64,000 nt of DNA from Nereida sp. MMG025 (GTDB lineage: Bacteria > Pseudomonadota > Alphaproteobacteria > Rhodobacterales > Rhodobacteraceae). The notes under the pieces were generated by a model. That model did not search any database. It was not told where the DNA came from and worked only from the letters and a program-made list of their open reading frames with translations. How positions within the stretch are numbered: the stretch's first letter is position 1; each line of letters starts with the position of its first letter. Below are positions 17,208 to 27,451 of the stretch, piece after piece. Location: assembly GCF_021654165.1 (NCBI RefSeq), contig NZ_JAKFZN010000002.1:115001-179000 (forward strand). Reading direction: 5' to 3'. A program made the translations under genes and the position numbers.

Positions 17208-18944
17208 ATGAGTTCACGAAAAAAAGACCGAGGCCGCGAAGAATTGCGCAGCGCACGCCGTGCTAGCCGCGGGCTTTTCTGGGCCGTTGGATTATTCAGT
17301 TTGTTTGCCAATCTACTTATGCTGACCGGTCCTATCTTTATGCTGCAGGTCTATGATCGAGTTTTAGGGAGCAGATCAGAAGAAACACTGATCGCTCTCG
17401 CGCTTTTGGTGACCTTTTTATACGGCATTATGGGTATCCTTGATTTCGCTCGAGGCCGTATCATGGCGCGTGTCGGCGCACGCTTTCAAGCAAGGCTGGA
17501 TCGACGGGTGTTTTCGGCCGTTTTGCGCCGCTCGTCCGTTGGAATGGCTGACGGCACCTCAAGTTCAGGCCTGCAAGATCTTGAGTCCATTCAGCGCCTT
17601 ATGGCCTCTCCTGTCCTTCTTGCCCTGTTTGATCTGCCATGGACGCCGATTTTCTTGATCGGCATTGCGGTTTTCCACCCTTGGCTTGGCGGTTTGGCCG
17701 TTGCAGGCGGGTTGATCCTGATCGTGGTTACACTGATCAACCAACGGTTTTCACAGCGCCCAATGACACAGGCCGCGGGATCGGGGATCTATTCAAATAT
17801 CATGTCCGAGCAGCTTCGGTCCGAAGCAGAAATGGTTCATTCCCTTGGCATGCGCGAATCTGCTTTTGACCGGTGGGGCCTTGCCCGTGACGCATCGCTC
17901 AAGGCGACGATGAGTGCGAGCGATATTACAGGCACGTTTTCATCGATTACCAAAACATTCCGTTTGTTTCTGCAATCGGCCATGTTGGGTCTTGGGGCCT
18001 ATCTGGTTTTGCAAGATCAGATCACACCTGGTGCGATGATTGCCGCATCAATCTTGATGGGTCGCGCGTTGGCCCCGATCGAACAGAGCATTGGCAATTG
18101 GGCGTTGGTTCAGCGGGCACGCATGGGATGGAACAATCTTGCCGACTTGTTGACGGAAATTCCCAAAGACGGTGATGTCACCGAATTGCCGCGCCCCAAA
18201 GCCAAGCTGGATGTGCATCAGGTAACCGTTGTGCCACCTGGCGAACAACAAGCCGCGTTGCGCATGGTCAGCTTTGCTCTCAATCCGGGTCAGGCCGTTG
18301 GGGTCATCGGTCCGTCTGGTGCTGGTAAATCCACTCTGGCACGCGCTTTGACAGGGGTTTGGCGGGCACAAGGTGGTCGGATCCGACTGGATGGCGCTAC
18401 ATTGGAGCAATATGCGCCTGACGTGTTGGGCCGCTATATTGGGTATCTGCCGCAGCGGGTGCAGTTATTTGATGGCACCATCAAAGAAAACATCGCACGA
18501 CTGGATAAAAACCCCGACGATGCGGCCGTGATTGAAGCAGCCAAGAAGGCCGGCGCACACGAGATGATCAAGCTTTTGCCCGAAGGTTATGACACCCGCG
18601 TAAGTGCGACATCGGGCAAGCTGTCAGGCGGGCAGATGCAACGGATCGGGCTGGCCCGCGCGCTTTACGGCGACCCTGTCCTTTTGATCCTGGACGAGCC
18701 GAATTCGAACCTTGATAACGAAGGCAGCCAGGCCTTGAACGAGGCTATTCGCGCCCACAAGGCCGCCGAAGGCGCGGTCATGATCATGGCACACAGACCA
18801 GCCGCCATTGCCGAATGTGATCTGTTGCTCATGCTGGACAGTGGTGTGCGCCGCGCATTTGGCCCCAAAGAGCAGGTTTTGCGAGAGGTCACAAAAAACG
18901 CACAGCAAATCCAAGGCGGCAAACCCGCAGGTGGCGTGACATGA
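17208..18944 (+). CDS. Type I secretion system permease/ATPase
   Basis: This 578-residue ABC exporter is of the PrtD/AprD type. A basic N-terminus is followed by a six-helix membrane domain (about 25-310) and a nucleotide-binding domain with Walker [10 protein letters not shown] near residue 367, signature [15 protein letters not shown] near 471 and Walker [13 protein letters not shown] near 494. There is no N-terminal C39 peptidase domain, so the substrate should be an RTX-like protein with a C-terminal signal. The adaptor gene overlaps by 4 nt. No RTX substrate gene or TolC homologue is present in the window. Confidence 0.94.
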   Translation: MSSRKKDRGREELRSARRASRGLFWAVGLFSLFANLLMLTGPIFMLQVYDRVLGSRSEETLIALALLVTFLYGIMGILDFARGRIMARVGARFQARLDRRVFSAVLRRSSVGMADGTSSSGLQDLESIQRLMASPVLLALFDLPWTPIFLIGIAVFHPWLGGLAVAGGLILIVVTLINQRFSQRPMTQAAGSGIYSNIMSEQLRSEAEMVHSLGMRESAFDRWGLARDASLKATMSASDITGTFSSITKTFRLFLQSAMLGLGAYLVLQDQITPGAMIAASILMGRALAPIEQSIGNWALVQRARMGWNNLADLLTEIPKDGDVTELPRPKAKLDVHQVTVVPPGEQQAALRMVSFALNPGQAVGVIGPSGAGKSTLARALTGVWRAQGGRIRLDGATLEQYAPDVLGRYIGYLPQRVQLFDGTIKENIARLDKNPDDAAVIEAAKKAGAHEMIKLLPEGYDTRVSATSGKLSGGQMQRIGLARALYGDPVLLILDEPNSNLDNEGSQALNEAIRAHKAAEGAVMIMAHRPAAIAECDLLLMLDSGVRRAFGPKEQVLREVTKNAQQIQGGKPAGGVT

Positions 18945-20242
18945 CACAAGACAATTGGAGCGCACGGCGTCCTTTGCTGATCGGTTTTTTTGCCCTGCTT
19001 GTCCTTTTGGGTGGGTTTGGCAGTTGGTCGGTCCTGTCAACAATTTCAGGGGCAATTATTGCCAGTGGCCAGATTGAGGTCGACCGCAACCGCCAAATCG
19101 TTCAGCACCCCGATGGTGGTGTCGTTGCAGAAATTCTGGTGGATGATGGTGACTTCGTCGAGATTGGTGAAACGCTTATCAAACTGGATGACGAACGGAT
19201 CGCGTCTGATCTCTCGATAGCAGAGAGTCAGCTGTTTGAGGTTCTGGCACGCAAAGCGCGGCTGACCGCCGAACGCGACGATCTTGGCGCCATCGCGTTT
19301 TCAACCGACCTTCTCAACGCAGCGCCGTCCAACCCTGACGTTCAAAACCTTCTCGACGGTCAGACGCGTCTTTTTCAAGCACGCAAAGACACCGCGTCCA
19401 GCCAAGTCGAACAACTGGAGAAACGCAAATCCCAGATTGCCAGCCAGGTGGAAGGCGTTGAAGCGCAGCAGGCGTCTTTGACCGAACAGCTCGCCTTGAT
19501 CCAACAAGAGCTTGATAACCAACTCAACCTTTTGGAACGCGGCCTGACCCAAGCGGGCCGCGTGCTTGAATTGCAGCGTAATGTCGCCTCCCTCACCGGT
19601 CGGGTTGGAGAGCTTGTCGCGTCCAAGGCGCAAGCCGAAGGGCGGATAACGGAAATTGACCTGAACATTCTCAGCCAAGCGACCGCGCGGCGCGAGGATG
19701 CGATCACACAGCTGCGCGATATCGAATTCCGCGAGGTCGAACTGCGCGAACAAACCCGCAGCTTGCGTCAACGACTGGCGCGGTTGGATATCAAAGCCCC
19801 TGTTTCGGGTATCGTTTACAATCTGCGCATCACGACCCCCCAATCGGTTGTTCGCCCTGCCGACGCGTTGCTGTTTTTGGTGCCACAGGACCGCCCGCTT
19901 ATCATTGCCGCCCAAATTGATCCTGTGCACATTGATCAAGTGTTTGAAGGACAGGAAGTAACCTTGCGGTTCTCAGCACTCGACAACCGCACTACGCCCG
20001 AATTGAAGGGCACAGTTTCACAAATCTCGGCCGATGCGTTGCAGAATGAAACCACACAGGCGCAGTTTTACCGTGCCGAGGTGCAGCTTTCGGAAGGCGA
20101 GCAAGCCCGATTGCCCGAAGGCACGGCTCTGATACCAGGGATGCCTGTTGAAACCTTTATTCGGACGGATGATCGGACGCCTTTGGCCTATCTGATCAAG
20201 CCCTTCACCGACTACTTCAACAAAGCATTCCGCGAAAGCTGA
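18941..20242 (+). CDS. HlyD-family type I secretion membrane fusion protein
   Basis: The 433-residue periplasmic adaptor of the type I system has one N-terminal membrane helix (residues about 8-30). A lipoyl half-motif ([18 protein letters not shown]) and a long coiled coil rich in Gln/Glu/Leu (about 90-285) follow. The second lipoyl half ([16 protein letters not shown]) and a beta-barrel domain come next, and the protein ends near [14 protein letters not shown], typical for PrtE/HlyD adaptors. It bridges the ABC exporter to an outer-membrane TolC channel encoded elsewhere. The ATGA overlap with the ABC gene shows coupled translation. Confidence 0.94.
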   Translation: MTQDNWSARRPLLIGFFALLVLLGGFGSWSVLSTISGAIIASGQIEVDRNRQIVQHPDGGVVAEILVDDGDFVEIGETLIKLDDERIASDLSIAESQLFEVLARKARLTAERDDLGAIAFSTDLLNAAPSNPDVQNLLDGQTRLFQARKDTASSQVEQLEKRKSQIASQVEGVEAQQASLTEQLALIQQELDNQLNLLERGLTQAGRVLELQRNVASLTGRVGELVASKAQAEGRITEIDLNILSQATARREDAITQLRDIEFREVELREQTRSLRQRLARLDIKAPVSGIVYNLRITTPQSVVRPADALLFLVPQDRPLIIAAQIDPVHIDQVFEGQEVTLRFSALDNRTTPELKGTVSQISADALQNETTQAQFYRAEVQLSEGEQARLPEGTALIPGMPVETFIRTDDRTPLAYLIKPFTDYFNKAFRES

Positions 20243-20299
20243 TTGCCCCTTTTGATCTTGGTGGTTAGCGTTCGTTCGAAACCAGAATGGAGCGACCTG

Positions 20300-20761
20300 A
20301 TGAGCATGATCGAAGCGAACCTCAAAGACCTTGGCGTGACACTGGCAGATGCGCCAGCACCTGCGGCCAACTATGTGCCCTTTGTTCAAGTCGGAGATCT
20401 GGTTTTCGTTTCAGGCCAAATCAGCCAAAACAAAGACGGCTTGATCACCGGAAAAATTGGTGCCGATATGACCGTCGAAGATGGTGCTGCGGCAGCGCGG
20501 ACATGTGCAATTGCCCTCTTGAGCCAAGTAAAAGCCGCATGTGACGGCGATTTGGATCGATTGGTGCGCGTTGTAAAGCTGACTGGTTTTGTAAACTCGA
20601 CACCTGATTTCACCGATCAGCCCAAAGTCATAAATGGATGCTCGGATTTTCTGGTTGAGGCGCTTGGAGATATGGGTCGGCATTCGCGCAGTGCCGTATC
20701 GGCAGGCGCTTTGCCGTTGAATGTTGCGGTAGAAATCGAAGGCATTTTTCAGATCAAATGA
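20300..20761 (+). CDS. RidA family protein (enamine/imine deaminase type)
   Basis: This 153-residue protein is of the longer RidA/YjgF subgroup. RidA enzymes hydrolyse reactive enamine/imine intermediates of PLP enzymes such as 2-aminoacrylate. Landmarks are PFVQVGDLVFVSGQIS near residue 28, VKLTGFVNSTPDF (the position of the RidA arginine is taken by other residues) and AVSAGALPLNVAVEIEGIF at the end. The catalytic Arg of archetypal RidA is not evident, so deaminase activity is uncertain. The start at 20300 has GGAG seven bases upstream. It begins an overlapping four-gene run. Confidence 0.88.
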   Translation: MSMIEANLKDLGVTLADAPAPAANYVPFVQVGDLVFVSGQISQNKDGLITGKIGADMTVEDGAAAARTCAIALLSQVKAACDGDLDRLVRVVKLTGFVNSTPDFTDQPKVINGCSDFLVEALGDMGRHSRSAVSAGALPLNVAVEIEGIFQIK

Positions 20762-21513
20762 TCCCGCTGCCAACCGCTTTGCTTAACATGCCCATCGCGC
20801 ATCGCGCCTTGCATGACATAACCGACGGACGCCCTGAAAACAGCCGCGCGGCAATTCGTGCGGCAATCGAACATGGGTACGGCATCGAAATCGACTTGCA
20901 GCTTAGCAAAGACGGTCAAGCAATGGTCTTTCATGATTACGATTTGGCGCGTCTTTCGGCAGGCGAGGGGCCGATCCAACAACAGACACGCGCACAACTT
21001 GGCGCGACACAGCTCAAGGGTGGCAACGAAACAATCCCGTCTTTGATCGACGCGCTTGAAATCATTGAAGGACAAGTGCCCCTTTTGATCGAATTGAAAG
21101 ATCAAGATGGCGCAATGGGCGAAGATGGTGGTGTGCTGGAAAAGGCCGTTTGTGCCACTTTGCGGGACTACGATGGACCAACAGCGCTGATGTCGTTCAA
21201 TCCTTATAGTGTGGCCCGCTGCGCAGAACTGGCGCCGAATATTCCCCGTGGCTTGGTCACTTGTGATTACACAGCCGAAGATTGGCCGACACTGTCAGCA
21301 ACCACGCGCAACAAACTGGCACGCATCCCTGATTTCGACCGTGTCGGTGCATCTTTTATCAGCCATGACCGCAAGACCTTGGACCTGCCGCAAGTGGCGG
21401 CCATCAAAGATGCAGGCCACCCCGTTCTGACATGGACGATCAGATCGCCAGCGCAAGAACACAAAGCACGGCAGGTTGCAGATAATATCACCTTTGAAGG
21501 CTACCTTGCTTGA
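20758..21513 (+). CDS. Glycerophosphodiester phosphodiesterase
   Basis: This 251-residue GDPD TIM-barrel enzyme hydrolyses glycerophosphodiesters to glycerol-3-phosphate and an alcohol. Active-site elements are present: HRALHD with the first catalytic His (His16), GIEIDLQLSKDG (metal Glu/Asp) and MVFHDYDLARL (second catalytic His). LLIELKDQD supplies the later acid and Lys residues, and the protein ends with VLTWTIRSP. No signal peptide is seen, so it is cytosolic. The start codon overlaps the ridA stop (ATGA), placing it firmly in the operon. It may recycle phospholipid headgroups. Confidence 0.93.
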   Translation: MIPLPTALLNMPIAHRALHDITDGRPENSRAAIRAAIEHGYGIEIDLQLSKDGQAMVFHDYDLARLSAGEGPIQQQTRAQLGATQLKGGNETIPSLIDALEIIEGQVPLLIELKDQDGAMGEDGGVLEKAVCATLRDYDGPTALMSFNPYSVARCAELAPNIPRGLVTCDYTAEDWPTLSATTRNKLARIPDFDRVGASFISHDRKTLDLPQVAAIKDAGHPVLTWTIRSPAQEHKARQVADNITFEGYLA

Positions 21514-21543
21514 CGCTGCCAAAGGCGGCCCCACGTAAGGCGC

Positions 21544-22746
21544 ATGGAAGGTGATTTGCCAGAGAACGAAGTTCAAGTTGAGGTCGGGATGCATCCGACG
21601 ATCGATTCAATCGGTCAAACCGCTTGGGACGCTTGCGCCTGCCCAGAGGCTGGCAATGGACGGCCCAACGATCCCTTCACAACCTACCGCTTTTTGAAGG
21701 CGCTTGAGGCCAGTGGGTCTGTCGGCACTGGCACGGGCTGGCACCCGCATTATCTCAGCGTGACACAAGGCGACGAGGTGATTGGCGTAGCGCCGATGTA
21801 TGCCAAAACCCATAGTCAGGGCGAATACATATTCGATCACAACTGGGCGCATGGGTATGAACGCGCTGGTGGCCGTTATTATCCAAAACTTCAGGTCGCT
21901 GTCCCGCATACGCCAGCAACGGGGCGTCGGTTCCTTGTCAAACCCGAACAGGCCGCAACTGCACAATCAGCCCTTGTGCAAGGCGCAGTGCATGTCGCAA
22001 CGGAAAACAATTTTAGCAGCATCCACATCACCTTTTGCACCCAATCAGAACGCGACGCAGGTGAGGCGATGGGGCTTATGCCGCGTGCCAGCCAACAGTT
22101 TCATTGGTTCAATGACAGCTACACAGATTTCGACGGCTTTCTGGAGAGCCTCTCCAGCCGCAAGCGCAAAAACATCCGCAAAGAACGGAAGCGCGCACAG
22201 GAATTTGGTGGCACCATCCACGCGCTAACGGGTGATGACATAAAGCCTGAACACTGGGATGCGTTCTGGGTTTTCTATCAAGACACCGGTGCACGAAAAT
22301 GGGGCACCCCTTACCTGACGCGGGCATTCTTTGATGAAGCGCAAGCAAGGCTGCGGGATGACATGCTTTTGGTTCTTGCCGAACGTGATGGACAATATGT
22401 GGCGGGCGCACTGAACTTCATAGGGCGTGATGTTCTTTACGGGCGGTATTGGGGCTGTATCGAAGACCATCCCTGTCTCCACTTCGAGCTTTGCTATTAT
22501 CAAGCCATCGATTTTGCCATCGCGCATGGTCTTTCACGCGTGGAAGCTGGCGCACAAGGCTCACACAAACTGGCGCGTGGATATATGCCGGTAACAACGC
22601 ACAGCCTGCATTGGATCGGCGATGAGAGCTTCGCTCGTGCGATTGCAGATTATCTGGATGCAGAACGCGCAGCCGTTGATGAAGATATCGAAATCATGAC
22701 GGCCTACGGACCGTTCAAAAAAGAAAACATAGAGGAACAGGAATGA
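21544..22746 (+). CDS. FemAB-like GNAT-superfamily acyltransferase (COG3146 type)
   Basis: The 400-residue protein belongs to the double-GNAT family annotated as peptidoglycan-related or DUF482-type proteins. Recognisable stretches are [60 protein letters not shown] and [12 protein letters not shown] near the C-terminus. The last two are basic motifs conserved in the family. Biochemistry of the family is largely unknown; aminoacyl transfer to a lipid or peptidoglycan acceptor is only an analogy to FemX. It overlaps the following phhB gene by 4 nt. The start at 21544 has TAAGG upstream and is reasonable. Confidence 0.85.
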   Translation: MEGDLPENEVQVEVGMHPTIDSIGQTAWDACACPEAGNGRPNDPFTTYRFLKALEASGSVGTGTGWHPHYLSVTQGDEVIGVAPMYAKTHSQGEYIFDHNWAHGYERAGGRYYPKLQVAVPHTPATGRRFLVKPEQAATAQSALVQGAVHVATENNFSSIHITFCTQSERDAGEAMGLMPRASQQFHWFNDSYTDFDGFLESLSSRKRKNIRKERKRAQEFGGTIHALTGDDIKPEHWDAFWVFYQDTGARKWGTPYLTRAFFDEAQARLRDDMLLVLAERDGQYVAGALNFIGRDVLYGRYWGCIEDHPCLHFELCYYQAIDFAIAHGLSRVEAGAQGSHKLARGYMPVTTHSLHWIGDESFARAIADYLDAERAAVDEDIEIMTAYGPFKKENIEEQE

Positions 22747-23021
22747 CTGATAAAATAAGCCCTGCCGATTTGGATGCGCTTTTGGAAAATGGATGGTCCA
22801 AGACCGACGATCGTGACGCGCTCACCAAGACATTTAAATTCGAAAATTTTGTTGAAGCCTGGGGATGGATGAGCCGCGCTGCGATCCATGCCGAAAAGCT
22901 GAACCACCACCCAGAGTGGTCAAATGTGTACAACCGCGTAGAAGTTGTTTTGACAACCCACGACACGGGCGGATTGTCAGAGCTGGACGCTAAACTGGCC
23001 CAGAAAATGGACGCACTCTAG
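22743..23021 (+). CDS. phhB: 4a-hydroxytetrahydrobiopterin dehydratase
   Basis: This 92-residue pterin-4a-carbinolamine dehydratase regenerates tetrahydropterin after aromatic amino acid hydroxylation. The signature [20 protein letters not shown] carries the catalytic histidines and fills the centre of the protein. It is translationally coupled (ATGA) to the FemAB-like gene. No phenylalanine hydroxylase gene is nearby, so its partner is unknown; in many bacteria the dehydratase occurs without one and may serve molybdopterin metabolism. It converges with the peroxiredoxin gene, sharing its final bases. Confidence 0.95.
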   Translation: MTDKISPADLDALLENGWSKTDDRDALTKTFKFENFVEAWGWMSRAAIHAEKLNHHPEWSNVYNRVEVVLTTHDTGGLSELDAKLAQKMDAL

Positions 23022-23506
23022 ATCACGCCAAGCAAACCTTCGCCTGCTGAAATTTCGCATTCGCCTGGGCTTTCTTCGAGGTTCAGAACACTTACTTTGC
23101 CGTTTTCGACCAGCATCGCATACCGCTTTGAACGCGCCATCAAACCGACTGGAGGCGCGTCAAAATTCATTCCGATCGCTGTGGTAAAGGCGCTTTCGGC
23201 ATCAGCCAGCATCGTAATTCCCGCATCAGCCGCGCCAGTGCTTTCGCCCCAGGCTTTCATCACAAACGGGTCGTTGACCGATACGCAGATGATTTCATCA
23301 ACGCCTTTGGCGGAAAACTGATCTTTTGTGCGCATGAAACTTGGCACATGTGCCGAATGACACGTCGGTGTGAACGCGCCCGGAACTGCAAAGATCACCG
23401 TTTTACGGTTCTTCGTCAGATCAGCCAACTGAACTTGTTCGGGGCCATCCGCGCCAATGCGGGTCAGGGTTGCATCGGGTAGCGTATCGCCAACTGAAAT
23501 CGTCAT
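23018..23506 (-). CDS. Peroxiredoxin (Prx5/PrxII type)
   Basis: This 162-residue thioredoxin-fold peroxidase reduces hydrogen and alkyl peroxides. The peroxidatic Cys is in [17 protein letters not shown] near residue 48, the hallmark of the Prx5 subfamily. The conserved Arg is in [15 protein letters not shown]. No fused glutaredoxin domain is present, so it relies on a separate glutathione/glutaredoxin or thioredoxin donor. It is divergent from the flavoprotein at 23593, with about 86 nt between the two starts that must hold both promoters. Confidence 0.94.
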   Translation of the reverse strand: MTISVGDTLPDATLTRIGADGPEQVQLADLTKNRKTVIFAVPGAFTPTCHSAHVPSFMRTKDQFSAKGVDEIICVSVNDPFVMKAWGESTGAADAGITMLADAESAFTTAIGMNFDAPPVGLMARSKRYAMLVENGKVSVLNLEESPGECEISAGEGLLGVI

Positions 23507-23592
23507 AGGTGTCTCTCTTCGCTGATTGCGTTTCCGTATCCAGCAGATATAGGCTGCAATTCAGGGTTCGGCCACAAACGAAAGCAAGATTA

Positions 23593-24798
23593 ATGAGCCA
23601 TATCGTCGTTATCGGTGCCGGCCAGGCGGGCGCATCTCTCGTTGCGAAACTGCGCACCGAAGGCTTTGACGGACAGGTCACATTGATTGGTGCAGAAACC
23701 GTTCCGCCGTATCAACGTCCCCCTCTTTCAAAGGCCTATCTGCTTGGTGATATGAGTGAGGAACGTCTCTATCTGCGGCCCGAACACTTCTATGAGGATC
23801 AAAGGATTGATCTGAAGCTGGCAAGTCATGTGGAGCGCATTGACCCGGAAAAAAAGGCAATCCACTTGGCGGATGAGGTCATCACATATGACCAGCTCGC
23901 TTTGACAACAGGATCAACCCCCCGCAAGTTGCCGGCCAGTATCGGGGGGGATTTGGGCAATGTCTTTACGGTCCGCGATCTGGCAGACGTCGACAAGATG
24001 GCACCGCATGTAAAAACAGGAAAATCGGTCCTTATTGTCGGCGGCGGATATATCGGTCTCGAAGCGGCGGCCGTATGTGCGCAAAAAGGGTTGAATGCCA
24101 CGCTTGTTGAAATGGCGGACCGTATTTTGCAGCGTGTGGCCAGTGCCCAGACATCTGACTACTTCCGCTCACTCCACACTGCCCATGGCGTTAACATTCA
24201 AGAAGGTGTGGGCCTGTCCCGATTGGAAGGGGATAGCCATGTCAGCAGTGCGCAACTCTCTGATGGATCGCGGATAGATGTTGATTTCGTCATCGTTGGC
24301 GCCGGCATCACGCCCTGTGATAGGCTGGCCGCAGATGCGGGATTGGCAATCGAAAACGGCATTAAAACCGATCAATTTGGCCGCACATCAGATGCAAGTA
24401 TCTGGGCCGCAGGAGATTGCGCCAGCTTTCCATGGCGAGGCGAACAGATGCGCCTTGAAAGCGTGCAAAACGCGATTGATCAGGCCGAATTGGTTGCGCG
24501 GAATATGCGCGGGGCCGCAGAAGCATATGATCCCAAACCGTGGTTTTGGTCGGATCAATACGATGTGAAACTCCAAATTGCTGGCCTGAATGCGGGGTTC
24601 AACCACGTGGTGATCCGCAATGCACCAGATGGGTTGAGCCATTGGTACTATAAAGGCGACAAACTTCTGGCTGTTGATGCAATGAATGATCCGCGCGCCT
24701 TTATGGTCGCCAAGCGCCTTTTGGAAGCTAAAAAATCACCTGACCCTGACGTGGTCGGTGATCCATCACGCGACCTTAAAATGCTTCTGCGCGCGTGA
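23593..24798 (+). CDS. FAD/NAD(P)-dependent ferredoxin/rubredoxin reductase-like oxidoreductase
   Basis: This 401-residue pyridine nucleotide-disulfide-type oxidoreductase is of the putidaredoxin/rhodocoxin reductase group. It shows the FAD-binding VIGAGQAGASLV at the N-terminus, PPYQRPPLSKAYLLG, the NAD-binding VGGGYIGLEAAAV near residue 150 and WAAGDCASF near 275. The C-terminal dimerisation domain is FWSDQYDVKLQIAG. There is no redox-active CxxC, so it passes electrons to a ferredoxin-type partner, often for a P450 or dioxygenase. No such partner is adjacent. It is followed by rsmD with a 4-nt overlap, which looks like convenience rather than function. Confidence 0.9.
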   Translation: MSHIVVIGAGQAGASLVAKLRTEGFDGQVTLIGAETVPPYQRPPLSKAYLLGDMSEERLYLRPEHFYEDQRIDLKLASHVERIDPEKKAIHLADEVITYDQLALTTGSTPRKLPASIGGDLGNVFTVRDLADVDKMAPHVKTGKSVLIVGGGYIGLEAAAVCAQKGLNATLVEMADRILQRVASAQTSDYFRSLHTAHGVNIQEGVGLSRLEGDSHVSSAQLSDGSRIDVDFVIVGAGITPCDRLAADAGLAIENGIKTDQFGRTSDASIWAAGDCASFPWRGEQMRLESVQNAIDQAELVARNMRGAAEAYDPKPWFWSDQYDVKLQIAGLNAGFNHVVIRNAPDGLSHWYYKGDKLLAVDAMNDPRAFMVAKRLLEAKKSPDPDVVGDPSRDLKMLLRA

Positions 24799-25340
24799 GG
24801 ATCATCGCGGGGGCACATCGCGGCCTTGCACTTGCCGCGGTCGGTAAGGGGGACGCGGCCAAACACTTGCGGCCCACCACGGACCGCGTGCGTGAAACCC
24901 TGTTTAACATCCTGAACAACTACATTTATTTCGATGAACAGACGGTGCTGGATCTTTTTGCAGGCACCGGGGCACTTGGGCTTGAGGCGGCAAGTCGCGG
25001 CGCGACCCATTGCACCTTTGTGGACGATGGGCGCGTGGCGTTGCGCCTCTTGGCCGAAAATATCGCGAAATGCCAGATTGATGCTGACGTGATCAAACGG
25101 GATGCTACACGTGCCGACTATCCAAGCAACAGTCGGTTTTCTCTCGTGTTTATGGATCCACCCTATGGCAAAGACCTAGGGCAAAAGGCGCTGGCCAACG
25201 CTTTAAACCATCTTACTGATGATGCGCTGGTCGTTTGGGAAGAAAACGCGCCAATGCAGGCTCCCGTTGGTTTTGAGCAACTGGATCAGCGCAGATTTGG
25301 TGACACGTGGATCACCATTTTGCGCAGGCAAGTGACCTGA
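24795..25340 (+). CDS. rsmD: 16S rRNA (guanine(966)-N(2))-methyltransferase RsmD
   Basis: This 181-residue SAM-dependent enzyme methylates G966 of 16S rRNA. It starts with MRIIAGAHRG, family-typical, from a GTG codon overlapping the preceding stop (GTGA). RPTTDRVRETLFN follows, then the SAM-binding VLDLFAGTGALGLEAASRGA and the catalytic FMDPPYGKD (NPPY-type motif). The gene ends just before a strong bidirectional terminator. Confidence 0.96.
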   Translation: MRIIAGAHRGLALAAVGKGDAAKHLRPTTDRVRETLFNILNNYIYFDEQTVLDLFAGTGALGLEAASRGATHCTFVDDGRVALRLLAENIAKCQIDADVIKRDATRADYPSNSRFSLVFMDPPYGKDLGQKALANALNHLTDDALVVWEENAPMQAPVGFEQLDQRRFGDTWITILRRQVT

Positions 25341-25350
25341 AAAAAGACAA

Positions 25351-25378
25351 GGGACGCCTCGGGGAAGGCGTCCCTCTT
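25351..25378. terminator. Bidirectional terminator between rsmD and the TRAP binding-protein gene
   Basis: A perfect 9-bp stem GGGACGCCT/AGGCGTCCC (25351-25359 and 25366-25374) has a T-rich tail on the plus strand and, on the minus strand, a T-rich tail from the upstream A run. It serves both convergent genes. Confidence 0.85.
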
Positions 25379-25431
25379 TCATGGTGCAAGTGTCACTGGG
25401 TAAGGGCAGATGCACCAATCCGATCAGAGCT

Positions 25432-26478
25432 TCAGTTGCTGGATCCGATACCGATCGTCTGCTCCACAGCGGCACGCGCATCATCGATCAGTTGTTGCCC
25501 GTTCAGTCCCTTACCATCGGCCTCGACAATCCATTCGGCAATAACATCATCGCCAAGCGCTTGGATGCGTGCTGTTTCTTCGGGCGATAGAACCGCAATT
25601 TCGTTGCCATCTTCGATCATTAAATCGCGGCCATCCACATCGCCTGTGTCATGCGCACGACCTGCCCATGCGCTTGCCATTGCACCCGAGTTGGCATCAA
25701 TCACAGCTTTAAGATCGTCGGGAAGGCTGTTGTATTTCGCTTTGTTCATCGCCCAAACGAAGAACAAATTATAAAGCGCCTTGTCACCTGAAACATCGGT
25801 ATGACTGTCCGTCAGTTCATTGAGTTTCAGACTTGGCGACATTTCCCACGTGATTACACCACCGTCCAAAACACCCTTTGACAGAGCTTCTGGAAAGGCA
25901 GGTACCGGCATGCCAACAGGGACAGCCCCCATTTTGTTCAACAACATCGTTGCGGGACGCGAAGGACCGCGCAAACGCAAGCCATCAAAATCCTCAAGCA
26001 TTTGCGGCGCGCTGCCTTTGGCATGCACAATACCCGGGCCATGCATATGCGTGGCGATGACGTGAACATCGCGGAAGTCATCCATCAGATGCTTTTCAGT
26101 GAAAATCCAGGCTGCTGCGCTGGCCTCTTCACCGGATTTGGTGGTCATGAACGGCATCTCCATCGCTTCAACTTCGGGGAAACGACCAGGTTGATAACCT
26201 GGGATCACCCATCCACCATCCACAACGCCATCGCGGATCAGATCGTATTGACTTGGCGCTTTGCCACCCAATTGCATAAAGGGATAAAGCTCCACTTTGA
26301 TACGACCATCGCTGTCGGCTTCGATTTTATCTGCCCAAGGCTGCATGAAATGCTTTGGGTTGGCCGATTTTGGTGAGACAAAATGCTGGAACCGCAAGGT
26401 AACCTCTTGCGCAAAACCAGTGGTTGCCATCATGCCAAGTGCGGCGGCGAGGGCTGCGGATTTTATCAGACGATTCAT
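25432..26478 (-). CDS. TRAP transporter substrate-binding protein (DctP family), orphan
   Basis: The 348-residue periplasmic binding protein has a signal peptide (ending TTGFAQEV). The DctP fold is clear: TLRFQHFVSPKSANPKHF at the mature N-terminus, then KVELYPFMQLGG, with the substrate-arginine region GLRLRGPSRPATMLLNKMG near residue 165. Such proteins feed carboxylates or related solutes to DctQM membrane subunits. No DctQ or DctM gene is adjacent, and terminator-like and regulatory spacing isolates it, so it is an orphan. The start at 26478 follows GGGAGG; the ligand cannot be told from sequence. Confidence 0.92.
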   Translation of the reverse strand: MNRLIKSAALAAALGMMATTGFAQEVTLRFQHFVSPKSANPKHFMQPWADKIEADSDGRIKVELYPFMQLGGKAPSQYDLIRDGVVDGGWVIPGYQPGRFPEVEAMEMPFMTTKSGEEASAAAWIFTEKHLMDDFRDVHVIATHMHGPGIVHAKGSAPQMLEDFDGLRLRGPSRPATMLLNKMGAVPVGMPVPAFPEALSKGVLDGGVITWEMSPSLKLNELTDSHTDVSGDKALYNLFFVWAMNKAKYNSLPDDLKAVIDANSGAMASAWAGRAHDTGDVDGRDLMIEDGNEIAVLSPEETARIQALGDDVIAEWIVEADGKGLNGQQLIDDARAAVEQTIGIGSSN

Positions 26479-26601
26479 CGCGCGACCTCCCTTTCTCAAA
26501 GTGTGACGTCCAATAGGACAGTGAGACTTACTTAAGTTACTTGCGAGCCATTCTCAAGTATCGCTAGCGGGGAAACGAACTGTCGAGTTCCCCGAATGTG
26601 T

Positions 26602-27417
26602 CTAGGCGGTATATGTCGGGTGGAACAAGCCTTTTGGCGACAAAGTGAAGATGTCTGCGCCGTCCGAGGTCACACCGATTGAATGCTCGAACTGCGCAGA
26701 CAGAGATTTATCCCGCGTCACCGCCGTCCAGTCATCCGCCAAAATTTTGGTTTCCGGCCGCCCTAAATTCACCATCGGTTCGATCGTAAAGAACATGCCT
26801 TCTTCAAGTGTGGGTCCAGACCCTTCGCGTCCATAGTGCAAGACATTTGGCGGCGCGTGGAACACTTGGCCCAAACCATGCCCGCAAAAGTCCCGCACAA
26901 CCGACATGCGCTGACTTTCGACATATGACTGGATTGCATGCCCAATATCCCCGAACGTATTGCCAGGTTTCACCTGCTCGATCCCAAGCATCAGCGCGTC
27001 ATGGGTGACTTGGATCAAGCGTTCGCTTTTGCGCGACAGCTTGCCTGCGACATACATCCGACTGGTATCGCCAAACCACCCATCGACGATGACTGTGACA
27101 TCAATGTTCAGGATATCCCCGTCTTTCAGACGTTTGTCGCCCGGGATACCGTGGCAGACCACATGGTTTACGCTGATGCAGCTGGCGTGTTGATACCCTC
27201 GGTAGCCAATCGTGGCAGAAGTGGCGCCGGCATCCTCAACCATCTGCGTAATGATGCGGTCAATCTCTCCTGTAGATTGGCCAACAAACACATGATCAAC
27301 CATTGCATCCAAGATCTCGGCAGCCAGTTGGCCTGCTTTGTGCATGCCAACGTGATCCGCAGCGTCATAAATGCGAATTCCGTCTTTGGTCACACGCGAT
27401 TTGCTTTTGTCCATCAT
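26602..27417 (-). CDS. map: Type I methionine aminopeptidase
   Basis: Map removes the initiator methionine co-translationally. The 271-residue protein carries the full set of pita-bread metal ligands: Asp in LNIDVTV, Asp in WFGDTSRM, His in CGHGLGQVFH, Glu in FFTIEPMV and Glu in QFEHSIGV. The substrate His is in VVCHGIPGD. There is no N-terminal zinc-finger extension. The start may be either of two adjacent ATGs (27417/27414). It lies 34 nt after sfsA in the same direction, an arrangement common in alphaproteobacteria. Confidence 0.96.
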   Translation of the reverse strand: MMDKSKSRVTKDGIRIYDAADHVGMHKAGQLAAEILDAMVDHVFVGQSTGEIDRIITQMVEDAGATSATIGYRGYQHASCISVNHVVCHGIPGDKRLKDGDILNIDVTVIVDGWFGDTSRMYVAGKLSRKSERLIQVTHDALMLGIEQVKPGNTFGDIGHAIQSYVESQRMSVVRDFCGHGLGQVFHAPPNVLHYGREGSGPTLEEGMFFTIEPMVNLGRPETKILADDWTAVTRDKSLSAQFEHSIGVTSDGADIFTLSPKGLFHPTYTA

Positions 27418-27451
27418 GTTCGTGTCTCGGCCTTGTCTACTTTAGGCTTAG

